A program made the translations under genes and the position numbers. From Lachnospira sp. UBA2821 (GTDB lineage Bacteria; Bacillota; Clostridia; Lachnospirales; Lachnospiraceae): a DNA stretch of 13,200 bases. The stretch is from NCBI GenBank assembly GCA_002351535.1, contig DEGR01000015.1:1-13200 (forward strand), in the 5' to 3' direction. Under the pieces are notes generated by a model. It made no database searches. It had not been told where the DNA came from and saw only the letters and a program-made list of their open reading frames with translations. Positions 6,576-13,200 of the stretch are shown here, in pieces (positions within the stretch are counted from its first letter, which is position 1; each line of letters begins with the position of its first letter).

Positions 6576-9500
6576 TCTTTCCCTCCTTTCTGCAGACTGT
6601 CATTTTTCTGCTTCATCAATTCTATCACTTCGTCCTTCGCTATATCTTCCAGCCTTCTGTAATCATTTCCATTAAGCTTTATATCAAACCTGCACACACT
6701 TTTGTAATCGCAAAATGTACATGGATTATCCCCCTGACTGTTATTTTTGCGATAAGGATTTTTACTTATACATCCTTCCATTATTGAATTACCAAGCTCT
6801 CCCGTTTTATTATGCACATAATCTGTAAGAACCCTGAATTCTTCTGTAGTAGCAACCGGTGACTTCTTACTTATTCCATTCTTAGTATATATGACCGGTA
6901 TAACATCAGAACTTCCTTTTTCCCTTGCATCCCTGTCTAGTGCATCAACTATTTCTATATTGCTGTTAACGAGTCCGCTAGGTTTAAGCTCTTTTAATAT
7001 CTCATTGTACGGTTCACTTGTCTCATTTTTTATGACCGGATTCTTAATATCATAATAAAATATTCCGGCAGGTATAACTTCTTTATCTTTACCGGCCTTC
7101 TGTATCATATTTTTAGCTGCCTCCATATAAAGCACAAGCTGAAGCTGTATTCCATTGTATACATCAACTATATCAAACTTCTTATTTCCTGATTTATAAT
7201 CTATTATCTTGACAAATATATTTTCATCAGTCTCATACAGGTCAATTCTGTCTATCACTCCGTTTAGCTTCATAAGTCCTTCATCAAGGTTAAACTCCAT
7301 TGTCTCTGATGTCTTATCTGCATCAAACCTTATCTCAAAGCCCTCAGGATTGAATTCACCTTTGCTAAGCTGACTGCACAAAGCCCAGACGGTTCTGTCC
7401 GCAATGTCATACATTCTCTTTAGCCGGTATGAATCTCTTGCAGTTGCATTCATAACACCATTGCCATACTGTGCGACCACTTCATCAAAAGACTTTTTCA
7501 ACATATCACGCCTCACACTGGCATCGACATTTTTCCAGTCAAGCCCATACTCCTTCATATTCTTTGAAAACCTCTCAAGAGTGCTGTGATAAAATATTCC
7601 TATGTCTGCCGGTTTTACCTCATATTGCTTACGGGGCTGTAACGATAAACCATATGCAAGAAAATGCCTGTATGCACATGATGCAAATGTCTCTAACCTC
7701 GACACACTTCCTCTTAATGTATCACCATATACCGCCTTTGCAACTGCTCTGTTAAGATTATCCGTCATATCTTTGTAAAATGCACCGTTAAGTATATTTT
7801 CACGTCTTTCAGGCTCTATCACGCTAAACATTTCTTTCCACTTCGTATCAGATTTTTGGGTAGCTGCCACTATATTTCTTAAGCCCGTCACCACTTTCTT
7901 CTCCAAAGTCTTCTTTGTGTTAATTCCAATATCTTCAACTGCATTTTCTGCCTGGCATACATTAATTAAAGGAAACTTTGTAAGCACTGATGATATAATA
8001 TAAGATGGACGCAGATTACCTCCATCTGAGCTGCTTCTAGAATATGTTAATATAAGTCTGTCGGACATCTTTGTCATTATCGTATACAGATAAAACTTCT
8101 GTATAAGTGCACTCTCTCTTGTGGATGGTGCAAGTTCTACATCAAATTCTTCCAGAAAACTTCTGTCTATCTCCGACAATATTCCCCTACCCGATGCTGA
8201 TTTGGGTATAATTCCATCATTTACGCCTGCAAAGAAAAGTATCTTAATATTTTCAACCCTTGTTCTCTCAATATCACCAACTATAACTCTGTCTATTACA
8301 GGCGGTACAACTCCTACTTTTATCTCTTCAAAACCGCTGTCCATTATGTCAATATACTGTTTAAGCGGAATAACCTCATCCCCCATTAAGAATACAACCT
8401 TGTCAAGAAGTTCTATAACGCTCGTATATATCTGTCCATATTCCCGTGCCATTCTCAAATTATCATCAGCTTCAAACATTTTCACATATTCGGTTAACTT
8501 ATTCTGTCCATCACATTTTAACATATACTCATATACAGTCTTGCAATAATCCCTGACCGTAGCATTTCTCTTCTTAAAAGCTTTATATATGTCATTAAGA
8601 AAATCCATTAATTCCTGTCTTGTATTTTCTACACGCTCCGGAGCGTCCTCCCATATGTCATTCCACCTTTTATAACTGCGTATTCCATGTGATATTACAT
8701 AATTCTCAAGTACATCTATCTCTTCCCTTAATATGTCTGTCATTCCACATCTTAAGAATCTGAACATACTTTCATATGAATAATTCTCCTGAACCGTAAC
8801 CAGAAGTGCCCTTATAGATTCAATAAACGGATTGTTGCTCATCCCCCTTGTCTTATCTATAAATGCCGGTATATTATAATCAGAAAAATTCTTCTCAAAA
8901 TGATGGCCATAACTTTCTATATCTCCGGTTATTACTGCTATATCCTTATACCTGTAGCCTTTATTTCTGACATAATAATTAACAGCCTCCGAAATATATC
9001 TGCATTCAGCGTCTATATCTGCTGCCTCAACCACTGATATTGCATCTGTATTATTCTTATACTTAACCGCCCTGTATGAAAAAAGATTCTTCTCAAGCCA
9101 GCATATTTCTTCGTGTCCGGCATATCTGTACGGCTTATCCGTCTCAAGTATTGTTCTCCTTACTTTATAATTATTGTCTGCCGCCAAATCCTCTATCTTC
9201 CGGATTGTCTTATTACTTAATGCAAACAAATCTCCTGACTCATTGTTTTCCTTACCAATTGAATCAGGGGATACGGTAACTGTAATTATAACATCTCTGG
9301 CATGTCGTATAAGTTCATCTATAACTCTGTACTGAAGTGTTGTAAATCCCGTATACCCGTCAAGTGTAACAGTACTGTTTTTTATAAGCTCTGACTTTGG
9401 TATTGCCTTACAAAGCCTGTCCATAAGTTCTTCTGAAGTTATATATTTGTCTGAAAGATAATTCTTAAATGCTGCTTCTATTATTTTTATATCATGAAGC

Positions 9501-9976
9501 TTTGACTGTAATACAGGTTTCGATTCTGCATTCTTCTCAAGTTCTTCTATCTTATTACTGTCAATTCCATATTGATAAAATTCGGATATGAGTGATTTCA
9601 CCTCATCAACAAATCCTGTATATTTTATCTTTGACTTAAATATTTTAAGCTTATCTTTTTCCTGCTCCATAACCTTGCGAAGCACCATAACTTTCCCTGT
9701 GTCATCAAGAATATTTTTAGGATTATCCCCTGTTTCTTCAAATATTCTTACTGCAAGACGGTTAAAGCTGACTATATCTATATTAAGAGTTCCGGCGGCA
9801 AGCTCACTTCCACCTTTTTTCTTGCACATCTCTACAATCTTCTTCTGCGTTTCCATTGTATACTGCTCCGGAACTATTGCAAAAAAGTTTTCATTTTTAT
9901 CTCTTCCGGTTATTTTGTCATATATGTAATGCGTCTTTCCAACACCTGAACTTCCTAATACTAATTCAACTCCCAT
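6572..9976 (-). CDS. addB: AddB, Fe-S nuclease subunit of AddAB
   Basis: 1134 aa with the chosen start. AddB partners AddA: its helicase-like fold is largely inactive and in the family reads Chi-type sequences, while its C-terminal nuclease cuts the other strand. Visible: Walker A GSSGVGKT (8-15), the conserved DGYTGFTTLQ (about 206-215), and the nuclease core YHSTLERF (His797), GVIDRID (Asp909) and IDYKSG (Asp926, Lys928), then QLQLVLY. The four Fe-S cysteines are present: Cys767 in FASCAYRHF and Cys1086, Cys1089, Cys1095 in CTFCDYKSVC. An upstream in-frame ATG at 10027 would add 17 residues, but GGAGA lies just before the ATG at 9976 and the protein then starts MGVELVLGSSGVGKT, as AddB homologs do. 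First gene of the addB-addA-peptidase operon; its promoter must lie in the hairpin-bearing region shared with the divergent gene. Confidence 0.96.
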   Translation of the reverse strand: MGVELVLGSSGVGKTHYIYDKITGRDKNENFFAIVPEQYTMETQKKIVEMCKKKGGSELAAGTLNIDIVSFNRLAVRIFEETGDNPKNILDDTGKVMVLRKVMEQEKDKLKIFKSKIKYTGFVDEVKSLISEFYQYGIDSNKIEELEKNAESKPVLQSKLHDIKIIEAAFKNYLSDKYITSEELMDRLCKAIPKSELIKNSTVTLDGYTGFTTLQYRVIDELIRHARDVIITVTVSPDSIGKENNESGDLFALSNKTIRKIEDLAADNNYKVRRTILETDKPYRYAGHEEICWLEKNLFSYRAVKYKNNTDAISVVEAADIDAECRYISEAVNYYVRNKGYRYKDIAVITGDIESYGHHFEKNFSDYNIPAFIDKTRGMSNNPFIESIRALLVTVQENYSYESMFRFLRCGMTDILREEIDVLENYVISHGIRSYKRWNDIWEDAPERVENTRQELMDFLNDIYKAFKKRNATVRDYCKTVYEYMLKCDGQNKLTEYVKMFEADDNLRMAREYGQIYTSVIELLDKVVFLMGDEVIPLKQYIDIMDSGFEEIKVGVVPPVIDRVIVGDIERTRVENIKILFFAGVNDGIIPKSASGRGILSEIDRSFLEEFDVELAPSTRESALIQKFYLYTIMTKMSDRLILTYSRSSSDGGNLRPSYIISSVLTKFPLINVCQAENAVEDIGINTKKTLEKKVVTGLRNIVAATQKSDTKWKEMFSVIEPERRENILNGAFYKDMTDNLNRAVAKAVYGDTLRGSVSRLETFASCAYRHFLAYGLSLQPRKQYEVKPADIGIFYHSTLERFSKNMKEYGLDWKNVDASVRRDMLKKSFDEVVAQYGNGVMNATARDSYRLKRMYDIADRTVWALCSQLSKGEFNPEGFEIRFDADKTSETMEFNLDEGLMKLNGVIDRIDLYETDENIFVKIIDYKSGNKKFDIVDVYNGIQLQLVLYMEAAKNMIQKAGKDKEVIPAGIFYYDIKNPVIKNETSEPYNEILKELKPSGLVNSNIEIVDALDRDAREKGSSDVIPVIYTKNGISKKSPVATTEEFRVLTDYVHNKTGELGNSIMEGCISKNPYRKNNSQGDNPCTFCDYKSVCRFDIKLNGNDYRRLEDIAKDEVIELMKQKNDSLQKGGKE

Positions 9977-10030
9977 ATGCCATTCTCCATTCTGAGCAAT
10001 TTTTCCTGTCATAAATATTATTTTCATCCA

Positions 10031-10036
10031 TATAAT
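10031..10036 (+). promoter_or_regulatory. Possible -10 element in the divergent addB / FMN-binding-like interval
   Basis: A perfect TATAAT on the plus strand, about 90 nt before the TTG start of the small membrane gene. No good -35 is at 17 bp; CTGTCA at 10006-10011 is 19 bp away. On the minus strand the overlapping TATATT (10034-10039) could serve addB. The 9977-10125 interval is AT-rich and may hold promoters in both directions, but neither is clear. Confidence 0.3.
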
Positions 10037-10057
10037 ATACTACAATAAATCAAATTA

Positions 10058-10101
10058 ATGTACTCCCGGAATCTTCTCAACGAAGAATTTCGAGAGTACA
10101 T
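10058..10101. repeat. Long imperfect inverted repeat between addB and the divergent membrane gene
   Basis: Outer arms ATGTACTC (10058-10065) and GAGTACAT (10094-10101) are perfect. The inner arms CGGAATCTTC (10067-10076) and GAAGAATTTCG (10082-10092) pair with one bulged A (10087) and one G-T pair. Loop is TCAAC; C66/A93 (10066/10093) is the only mismatch. That makes 18 pairs in all. On the plus strand it ends about 11 nt before the GGAGG of the membrane gene; on the minus strand it would sit early in, or upstream of, the addB leader. No U-run follows on either strand, so it is not a standard terminator. Confidence 0.7.
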
Positions 10102-10125
10102 ATTAAAGTAATGGAGGTTATCACG

Positions 10126-10557
10126 TTGAGTTCAAAGCCCAGAATTGTCGTACTGCATATGAAAGAAATAATATATACCCTAATTTTTGCTTCGTTTATT
10201 CTGTTACTTGTATTTCTTCTTATATTTATGTTTAATGATAAAAATAATAAAGATGCATCTGCAGGAACTTATATCCCAGGCATATACACCTCATCTATTA
10301 CCGTAAACGGTACGCCTATGAATCTTCAGGTAACTGTCGATAAAACAAACATAACTTCAATCGAACTTATTCACACAGATGATTCAATATCAACTATGTA
10401 TCCACTTCTACAGACTTCCATAGATGATATATCAAATCAGGTTGTTGTATCACAATCCCTTGATAATATATCCTGTCCTGACGGCTGTAAATATACATAT
10501 AATGCTCTTCTCAGTAAGATTGAAGGTGTTCTGAATACAGCAAAAGCGACAAATTAA
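10126..10557 (+). CDS. Membrane-anchored protein with a degenerate FMN-binding-like domain
   Basis: 143 aa from a TTG start (10126) with GGAGG (10113-10117) 8 nt upstream. The ATG at 10111 overlaps that Shine-Dalgarno and is rejected; the ATG at residue 12 has none. A single hydrophobic segment at about 16-36 follows a short basic N-terminus, placing residues 37-143 outside the cell. Residues 48-138 resemble the small FMN_bind domain of RnfG/NqrC-type and extracellular flavoproteins: PGIYTSSITVNGTPMNLQVTV with ITSIEL, then VVVSQSLDNIS and YTYNALLSKIEGVL. The family's SGAT motif, whose Thr carries covalent FMN, aligns with DGCK (119-122), so flavinylation is not expected. Cys117 and Cys121 (CPDGC) could form a disulfide. 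The fold assignment is by eye and tentative. Divergent from addB and convergent with ppk. Confidence 0.8.
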   Translation: MSSKPRIVVLHMKEIIYTLIFASFILLLVFLLIFMFNDKNNKDASAGTYIPGIYTSSITVNGTPMNLQVTVDKTNITSIELIHTDDSISTMYPLLQTSIDDISNQVVVSQSLDNISCPDGCKYTYNALLSKIEGVLNTAKATN

Positions 10558-10570
10558 TGTCGCTTTTGTT
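10541..10570. terminator. Bidirectional terminator between the membrane gene and ppk
   Basis: Perfect 11-bp inverted repeat CAAAAGCGACA (10541-10551) / TGTCGCTTTTG (10559-10569) with a 7-nt loop. The T-rich 3' arm works in both orientations, fitting two convergent genes. The TAA of the membrane gene (10555-10557) lies in the loop; the ppk stop is 20 bp beyond on the other side. Confidence 0.75.
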
Positions 10571-10589
10571 ATATCATTATTTTATTATA

Positions 10590-12698
10590 TCATACCCTCT
10601 TCTTTTTTTCAATTGCATCATATGCATCCTTAAAGAATATTTCCTGTGAATTAACATAAAGACCATTTTCTTCTCTATCTATATATTTACCTGTTCCTAT
10701 CTGTTCTTTTCCCTTCTCATTATCAAGAAGCATCGTATTGAACATATATTTTATCTTTTCTTTAAGCCTTTTATCCTGAACAGGCGCTGCAACCTCTACT
10801 CTCTTTAAAGTATTTCTTGTCATAAAATCGGCTGACGCAATATATATCTTTTCTTCATCACCTTTTCCAAATATGTATATTCTTGAATGCTCAAGATATC
10901 TTCCCACTATACTTATAACTCTTATGTTCTCAGTAATTCCCGGTATCTGTGGCTTAAGACAACATATACCTCTCACTATAAGGTCTATCTTTACTCCTGC
11001 CATTGATGCTTCTATAAGCCTGTCAATTATATGCTTATCTGTAAGTGAATTAATCTTTACACCGATGTAGGCTTCTTTACCATTAAGCTTATTATTAATC
11101 TGCTCATCTATCATATCTATTATTTTATTCTGCAATCCCTTTGGTGCAACCAATAACTTATCTGTCTCTTCTGTTATCTCACCTTTCTGAAGAGCCATAA
11201 ATACTTTAGCAGCATCTGCACCTATCGTCTGGTCTGCTGTCATAAGTGACAAATCCGTATATAACCTTGATGTCTTCTCATTATAATTCCCGGTTCCGAC
11301 CTGTACTATATATTCAAATCCTTCGCCTTTCTTCTTAGTAATCAGACAAAGTTTTGAATGTACTTTATATCTTCCCAGTCCATACAACACTCTGCATCCC
11401 GCATCTTCCAGCCTGTGTGACATCTCAATATTGTTTTCTTCATCAAATCTTGCCCTTAACTCCACAAGAACTACCACTTCTTTACCATTTTCGGCAGCAT
11501 CAACTAAAGCCTCAACAATCTCACTTCTGTCTGCCACTCTGTATAGTGTCATCTTAATTGACACCACTGACGGATCCTCTGCCGCTTCATTTAACATTTT
11601 TATAAATGGCTTCATACTTTCAAAAGGATATGATAATAAAACATCTTTCTTTTCTATCTGTCCTATAATCTTTTTCCTTGTATCAAGTTCAGTAGTCATC
11701 TGTGGTATTCTCTTTTCATAGAACAAATCGCTTTTATTTCTCAGATAATTCTGTAATTCAAATACAAATGATAAATCAAGCGGAGTATTAACATTTATTA
11801 TATGTTTACTGCTTATATCAAGAAAGCCTGAAAGTTCTTTTTTAGCTTTATCATTAATATTTCTGCTAAGCTCAACTCTTACAGGTTTAAGGCGCTTTCT
11901 CTTCTTAATAAGGCTCTCCATTATGTCTCTGTAATCCATATCTTCATCCTTGACGTCAGAGGCATCGATATCCGCATTTCTTGTCACTCTCATAATTGAC
12001 TTTTCTCTTATATAATAATGTGGATACAGCTTAGATATAAAATGCAATATAAGTTCCTCTGAGAGCATGAAACAGCCCGGTCTTGTAGGTATCTCTATAA
12101 GTCTCTTGAATACACGGTCTGTACATGACACAATACCTGTCTTTTTCTTACCTTTTATTGTGCTTAGAAGTACAATTGCATATAACTGCTTGTTTGCCAG
12201 AAATGGAAACGGCTGGCTCTTTCCTATTATCATTGGCGACAAAAATGGTGCTATATGTGCATCAAAATACTGCTCTAAAAGTTTTCCTTCCTGATTAGAA
12301 AGCTTATTAAAATTAATTATTCTGATTCCCTTTGGCTCCAATTCCCCAAGCAGTTGTTCATATATCATACCCTTTTTCTTTTCAAGAGTTCCTACTCTGT
12401 CTAATATTTTCTTCACCTGCTGGCTGCTTGTCATCCCTGTTTTATTTTCGCATATCTCTTTTTTCAAATTCATCTGCATCATTAATGTTCCGACTCTCAC
12501 CATGAAGAATTCATCAAGATTAGTCTGGAATATTGAAACAAACGAAAGTCTCTCTGCTAATGGTACTCCCGGATTGCCTGCTTCATTAAGCACACGCTCA
12601 TTAAACTGCAGCCATGACATTTCCCTGTTTGTATAGCATTTTTTTAATAATTTTACTTTTACATTATCCTGCAGGCTTATCTTTTTCTCTACATCCAT
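10590..12698 (-). CDS. ppk: Polyphosphate kinase 1
   Basis: 702 aa, the usual PPK1 size. It reversibly transfers the gamma-phosphate of ATP to inorganic polyphosphate, a phosphate and energy store linked to stress survival. The N-terminal domain is unmistakable: NREMSWLQFNERVLNEA (24-40) and FQTNLDEFFMVRVG (57-70). The catalytic core has DVLLSYPFESM (352-362), KMTLYRVA (382-389), VELRARFDEENN (412-423), the autophosphorylated His447 in GRYKVHSKL, VGTGNYNEKTSRLYTDL (467-483), the second His604 in YLEHSR, and SADFMTRN (622-629). Nothing is truncated. An upstream ATG at 12728 is in frame, but AAGGATGG sits 6 nt before the ATG at 12698, which is preferred. Transcribed alone in view, ending at the bidirectional terminator; no ppx is adjacent. 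A promoter and a dyad lie in its leader. Confidence 0.96.
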   Translation of the reverse strand: MDVEKKISLQDNVKVKLLKKCYTNREMSWLQFNERVLNEAGNPGVPLAERLSFVSIFQTNLDEFFMVRVGTLMMQMNLKKEICENKTGMTSSQQVKKILDRVGTLEKKKGMIYEQLLGELEPKGIRIINFNKLSNQEGKLLEQYFDAHIAPFLSPMIIGKSQPFPFLANKQLYAIVLLSTIKGKKKTGIVSCTDRVFKRLIEIPTRPGCFMLSEELILHFISKLYPHYYIREKSIMRVTRNADIDASDVKDEDMDYRDIMESLIKKRKRLKPVRVELSRNINDKAKKELSGFLDISSKHIINVNTPLDLSFVFELQNYLRNKSDLFYEKRIPQMTTELDTRKKIIGQIEKKDVLLSYPFESMKPFIKMLNEAAEDPSVVSIKMTLYRVADRSEIVEALVDAAENGKEVVVLVELRARFDEENNIEMSHRLEDAGCRVLYGLGRYKVHSKLCLITKKKGEGFEYIVQVGTGNYNEKTSRLYTDLSLMTADQTIGADAAKVFMALQKGEITEETDKLLVAPKGLQNKIIDMIDEQINNKLNGKEAYIGVKINSLTDKHIIDRLIEASMAGVKIDLIVRGICCLKPQIPGITENIRVISIVGRYLEHSRIYIFGKGDEEKIYIASADFMTRNTLKRVEVAAPVQDKRLKEKIKYMFNTMLLDNEKGKEQIGTGKYIDREENGLYVNSQEIFFKDAYDAIEKKKRV

Positions 12699-12719
12699 AT
12701 TTTTCCATCCTTTTCCTCT

Positions 12720-12737
12720 TATGTACATCTGTACATA
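12720..12737. promoter_or_regulatory. 18-bp perfect dyad in the ppk leader (possible operator)
   Basis: TATGTACA-TC-TGTACATA: perfect 8-bp arms with a 2-bp centre. It lies about 9 nt after the expected start of the ppk transcript and about 22 nt before the ppk ATG. Its form suits a dimeric repressor operator; as RNA it could form a 7-bp hairpin with a 4-nt loop. The binding protein is unknown. Confidence 0.5.
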
Positions 12738-12752
12738 TTATTTGTTCTCTAT

Positions 12753-12781
12753 ATTATGATAATCCTACAATGTAAAATCAA
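12753..12781 (-). promoter_or_regulatory. Probable ppk promoter
   Basis: On the minus strand, TTGATT (12776-12781) and CATAAT (12753-12758) are separated by exactly 17 bp, placing the transcript start near 12746 and a leader of about 48 nt. TTGACT is also present further upstream (about 12788-12793) but has no -10 at the right distance. Confidence 0.5.
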
Positions 12782-12812
12782 TAATACAGTCAAGGTAAAA
12801 CAAATGTAAAAT

Positions 12813-13049
12813 TTATGAAAAATCATTATTATATAAAACAATAATTGAATTGAAAAATCCTAAAAAAACTGCCGGATAACCTATAAAACATAACATGGAC
12901 CACATACTTTCAAAGAATAACCTTCCAATTACTAACCACAAAACAAAACCTAGCAATCCTGATAATATAGTTGATGACGCAACATATAACTTACTTTTCC
13001 AATTAACACTAACGTCCGATTCATCAATTATTTTCCATAAAGATTTCAT
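12813..13049 (-). CDS. Small two-helix membrane protein, unknown function
   Basis: 78 aa. Residues 1-21 are charged and hydrophilic (MKSLWKIIDESDVSVNWKSK), then two hydrophobic segments at about 23-45 and 50-72 separated by a short turn (FFESM), ending NNDFS. This is an integral membrane hairpin with no recognisable family motif. The start is well supported by AGAGGTG 7 nt before the ATG, which makes the overlapping opposite-strand frame unlikely. That Shine-Dalgarno lies in a predicted hairpin. Codon use resembles the neighbours. It is 114 bp upstream of the ppk start with no clear terminator between, so read-through into ppk is possible although ppk appears to have its own promoter. Confidence 0.75.
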   Translation of the reverse strand: MKSLWKIIDESDVSVNWKSKLYVASSTILSGLLGFVLWLVIGRLFFESMWSMLCFIGYPAVFLGFFNSIIVLYNNDFS

Positions 13050-13056
13050 TTTCTTT

Positions 13057-13081
13057 CACCTCTATCTTTATGATAAAGGTG
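13057..13081 (-). promoter_or_regulatory. Hairpin sequestering the Shine-Dalgarno of the 78-aa membrane protein
   Basis: In the minus-strand RNA, CACCUUUAUC (13081-13072) pairs with GAUAGAGGUG (13066-13057) over 10 bp including one U-G pair, with a 5-nt AUAAA loop. The entire AGAGGUG is in the 3' arm, 7 nt before the AUG. As drawn, the structure would block ribosome binding until melted or opened by a factor. Confidence 0.5.
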
Positions 13082-13092
13082 TCATGTAAAAT

Positions 13093-13098
13093 ATAATA
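13093..13098 (-). promoter_or_regulatory. Possible -10 of the 78-aa membrane protein gene
   Basis: TATTAT on the minus strand, overlapped by TATATT at 13090-13095. Initiation would be near 13086, putting the hairpin at the extreme 5' end of the RNA. No convincing -35: TTTACA at 13119-13124 is 20 bp away. Confidence 0.3.
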
Positions 13099-13142
13099 TC
13101 TTTAGAAAGTAAAAAATTTGTAAAAACGTGTAACCTTGTATA

Positions 13143-13199
13143 TTATTTTATTCTTAATGTAAACGTCGCTTTAATCTTACTGTTATCCTTTGAAATAGC
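13143..13199 (-). CDS. Possible 3' end of a gene entering from the right
   Basis: One minus-strand frame is open from the window edge to a TAA at 13143-13145, giving an 18-residue C-terminus ending SKIKATFTLRIK. Its alternating hydrophobic and charged pattern looks protein-like. A second minus-strand frame also stays open until near 13156, so the reading frame is uncertain. Too short to name. Confidence 0.3.
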   Translation of the reverse strand, partial: AISKDNSKIKATFTLRIK

Positions 13200-13200
13200 T

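Noticed and set aside
6367..6675. 102-codon plus-strand frame across the addA/addB junction
   Set aside because: It overlaps the Walker A-coding region of addA on the opposite strand; the Ser/Ala/Leu-rich product is an antisense artefact.
8121..8549. 142-codon open frame on the plus strand inside addB
   Set aside because: It is antisense to a strongly conserved coding region, has no Shine-Dalgarno, and its composition is what the complement of AT-rich addB codons produces.
9588..9929. 113-codon open frame on the plus strand inside addB
   Set aside because: Same situation: a shadow of the addB reading frame with no ribosome binding site and no recognisable domain.
10058..10101. Hairpin as a terminator for addB or the divergent gene
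   Set aside because: It lies upstream of both genes and no U-tract follows on either strand.
12895..13089. 64-codon plus-strand frame opposite the 78-aa membrane protein
   Set aside because: No Shine-Dalgarno before its ATG, whereas the minus-strand frame has AGAGGTG 7 nt before its start and encodes a coherent two-helix protein.

Overview
The window is ordinary chromosomal DNA from a low-GC Gram-positive anaerobe, most likely a Lachnospiraceae-type Clostridia. The reasons are strong AGGAGG-like ribosome binding sites, heavy use of AUA and other AT-rich codons, addB-addA order, a stand-alone SufC-like ATPase and a clostridial-type PPK1. This is inference from gene content; I cannot fix the genus. 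I see no rRNA, tRNA, CRISPR array, transposase or phage gene.

Left part (1-1855). A SufC-like Fe-S assembly ATPase is on the minus strand, with its usual partner gene presumably lying beyond the left edge. Divergent from it is a plus-strand lipoprotein gene of unknown function. Its roughly 140-nt leader is unusual: a good sigma-A-type promoter, a possible 36-codon upstream ORF overlapping the lipoprotein start as ATGA, two strong inverted repeats, and a near-exact copy of the lipoprotein's own translation start region 107 bp upstream. The lipoprotein gene ends inside its own terminator.

Middle (1856-10125). A minus-strand operon runs addB -> addA -> S66-family LD-carboxypeptidase-like gene. 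addB and addA overlap by 4 bp (GTGA) and encode the two subunits of the AddAB helicase-nuclease, which processes double-strand breaks for RecA. Both nuclease domains and the AddB Fe-S cysteines look intact. The peptidase gene follows addA after 52 bp with no visible terminator.

Right part (10126-13200). Divergent from addB is a small membrane-anchored protein that looks like a degenerate FMN-binding domain, read from a TTG start. An 18-bp imperfect hairpin lies between it and addB. It converges on ppk (polyphosphate kinase 1), and a bidirectional terminator sits between the two. ppk has a plausible promoter and a perfect 18-bp dyad in its leader. Upstream is a 78-aa two-helix membrane protein whose Shine-Dalgarno is fully buried in a predicted 10-bp hairpin. 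The last 60 bases may hold the 3' end of another minus-strand gene.

In most genes the longest open frame begins too early. Shine-Dalgarno positions move the starts of the SufC-like gene, the peptidase, addB, the FMN-binding-like gene and ppk inward. I found no convincing new multi-gene system. The most promising leads are the RNA and regulatory structures at 928-1059, 10058-10101, 12720-12737 and 13057-13081.
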